This document shows positions 4,527 to 5,645 of a DNA stretch of 5,645 bases, piece by piece. Origin of the DNA: an uncultured bacterium (GTDB lineage: Bacteria; Patescibacteria; Paceibacteria; UBA9973; Zambryskibacteraceae). Under the pieces are notes generated by a model, which was not told the origin of the DNA, searched no databases, and was given only the letters and a program-made list of their open reading frames with translations. Position numbers and translations under genes: made by a program. The stretch spans positions 1-5,645 of the forward strand of contig CAIXDB010000063.1 of the NCBI GenBank assembly GCA_903918125.1, in the 5' to 3' direction. Position 1 is the first letter of the stretch, and every line of letters begins with the position of its first letter.

Positions 4527-5582
4527 ATGAACGACAAATTTAACAAAAGATTGCAAAATCTACCCCAGTCAATATGGCAGATATTAAACCAAATTGATGA
4601 AATAAAAGGAAGATGGATTGGTGGAGCAACCCTTAACCCGCAGGCTTTGGGACGTCTAAAAAAGTCCACACTCATCACCTCCACTGGTGCCTCTACCCGT
4701 ATTGAGGGTGCGAAACTTTCTGACGAAGACATTGAAAAAATGATGTGCGGTCTTGCTATGCAAAAATTTGCTGATAGAGATAAACAGGAGGTGCAAGGAT
4801 ATTATGAACTACTCAATAATGTTTTTGACTCATGGAAACATATTCCCTTTTCCGAAAGCACCATCCAACATTTTCACAAAGAGCTTTTGAAATATGTCGA
4901 AAAGGACAAACTGCACAGAGGTGAATATAAAAAATTGGAAAATAAAGTGCACATGATTGACGACGCCGGTAATTCCATCGGTGTGCTTTTTGATACTACT
5001 CCTGCATTTCTTACACCAAAGAAAATGCTGGAGTTAGTAGAGTGGACAAAAGAAAATTTGGAAACGAAAGAATTTCATCCAATTATAGTTATTGGAAATT
5101 TCTTGGTTGAATTTTTGAACATTCACCCATTCCAAGATGGTAATGGCAGAATTTCTCGTGTCCTGACAAATTTGCTTTTACTCAAATCTGGTTACCCATA
5201 CATGCCATATATATCGCACGAAAAATTGATTGAAGATAATAAAGCAGATTATTATGTCGCATTGCGAAGAAGTCAAAAAACGATTAAAAAGGAAAACGAG
5301 AATATTACAGAATGGCTCGAATTTTTCCTCAATGTCCTACTCAAGCAAGGAAAACTTGCTGTTGATTTGCTATCAAAAGAAAATATTGAAATACTTCTTT
5401 CTCCGAAACAACTCATCGTGTGGAAATATCTCGAATCTGTTTCTGAAGCAACTCCGGGAGAAATATCAAAAAATACAAAAGTAACCCGTCCAACGGTGTC
5501 TCAAGCACTGCATGTTTTATTGCGTCTAAAAAAGGTGCAGAGAATTGGACAAGGTAGAACGACGAGGTATGTGAAAATATAA
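4527..5582 (+). CDS. Fic-family AMP-transferase (class II, self-inhibited) with C-terminal winged helix
   Basis: A 351-residue Fic protein, expected to transfer AMP (or another nucleotide group) from a nucleotide to a target protein. The N-terminal part (1-95) includes the inhibitory helix motif [S/T]xxxE[G/N], seen as STRIEG at 56-61, where E60 should block ATP binding (class II arrangement). The Fic core covers about 95-260: a flap region near GVLFDTTPAFLTPKKM (152-167) and the complete catalytic motif HPFQDGNGRISR (200-211) with catalytic H200, so the enzyme looks active. A C-terminal winged helix (about 290-351: LSPKQLIVWKYLE, TPGEISKNTKVTRPTVSQAL) may bind DNA or partners. Because inhibition is built in, no separate antitoxin gene is needed, and none is seen. 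The gene is visibly AT-rich (sampled 60-base lines 27-37% GC) against about 60% for the M23 region, suggesting transfer. It ends 6 bp from the tRNA-Gln gene. Confidence 0.95.
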   Translation: MNDKFNKRLQNLPQSIWQILNQIDEIKGRWIGGATLNPQALGRLKKSTLITSTGASTRIEGAKLSDEDIEKMMCGLAMQKFADRDKQEVQGYYELLNNVFDSWKHIPFSESTIQHFHKELLKYVEKDKLHRGEYKKLENKVHMIDDAGNSIGVLFDTTPAFLTPKKMLELVEWTKENLETKEFHPIIVIGNFLVEFLNIHPFQDGNGRISRVLTNLLLLKSGYPYMPYISHEKLIEDNKADYYVALRRSQKTIKKENENITEWLEFFLNVLLKQGKLAVDLLSKENIEILLSPKQLIVWKYLESVSEATPGEISKNTKVTRPTVSQALHVLLRLKKVQRIGQGRTTRYVKI

Positions 5583-5588
5583 TTTGGG

Positions 5589-5645
5589 CTGCGGGACTAG
5601 GAATCGAACCTAGATTCACAGATTCAGAGTCTGTTTGCCTACCGA
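5589..5645 (-). tRNA. tRNA-Gln (anticodon CTG), 5' part outside window
   Basis: The minus strand shows the 3' acceptor half TCCCGCA plus discriminator G (5596-5589), a T-arm with stem CTAGG/CCTAG and loop TTCGATT (5613-5597), and an anticodon arm with stem ACAGA/TCTGT and loop CTCTGAA (5634-5618). The anticodon CTG at 5627-5625 reads CAG (glutamine). The D-arm and 5' acceptor strand begin in the window (TCGGTAGGCAA) and continue past its right edge. The bases after the discriminator are CCC, not CCA, so the CCA end is not encoded and must be added after transcription. The Fic gene converges on it with only six bases between the stop codon and the tRNA 3' end. Confidence 0.93.

Noticed and set aside
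4446..5613. Attachment-site duplication of the tRNA-Gln 3' end on the other side of the Fic gene
   Set aside because: Only a six-base match (GAACCT) is found near 4449-4454, far too short to be an att repeat.
1..5645. CRISPR array, insertion sequence or defence-gene cluster
   Set aside because: No regularly spaced direct repeats, no transposase or integrase, and no nuclease, methylase or helicase gene is present. The Fic enzyme alone does not make a defence system.

Overview
The window looks like ordinary chromosome from a small-genome bacterium, most likely a member of the Patescibacteria/CPR (Parcubacteria-like). This is inferred from short, mostly single-gene transcription units, very small membrane proteins, a secreted mini-protein with the CKKGGW...FKNQGDCV motif and several genes without any ribosome binding site; it rests on remembered family resemblance and could not be checked by search. 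TGA acts as a normal stop at the end of the 1597-2190 gene, where a strong terminator follows at once, so the recoded-TGA genetic code of Gracilibacteria/SR1 is unlikely.

Layout. Positions 1-1067 (minus strand): the start of a dimeric alpha/beta-barrel-like protein cut by the window edge, preceded by a secreted M23 (LytM) peptidase. Positions 1068-1156: a divergent promoter region with a perfect 11-bp inverted repeat. Positions 1157-2190 (plus): a four-helix membrane protein and an unrecognised 197-residue soluble protein, ending at a terminator that can serve both strands. Positions 2270-4411 (minus): a 78-residue secreted protein, a 101-residue three-helix membrane protein, a PadR-like winged-helix regulator, a YdeI/OmpD-associated-family protein and a membrane-anchored SOUL-domain protein, most with their own promoter. 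Positions 4527-5582 (plus): an AT-rich Fic-family AMP-transferase gene that ends 6 bp from the 3' end of a tRNA-Gln gene on the minus strand, which runs off the window.

I see no multi-gene operon with a single pathway and no defence, CRISPR or mobile system. The genes look like independent housekeeping or accessory units: cell-wall hydrolysis (M23), envelope proteins, one regulator, and a self-inhibited Fic enzyme that was probably acquired horizontally. The most noteworthy signal is regulatory: four unrelated genes have a -10-like box exactly six bases before the ATG, the geometry expected for leaderless mRNAs, whereas two other genes have clear Shine-Dalgarno sequences. Divergent or shared promoter repeats near 1069-1124, 2533-2545/2864-2876 and 4416-4437 add to this picture.
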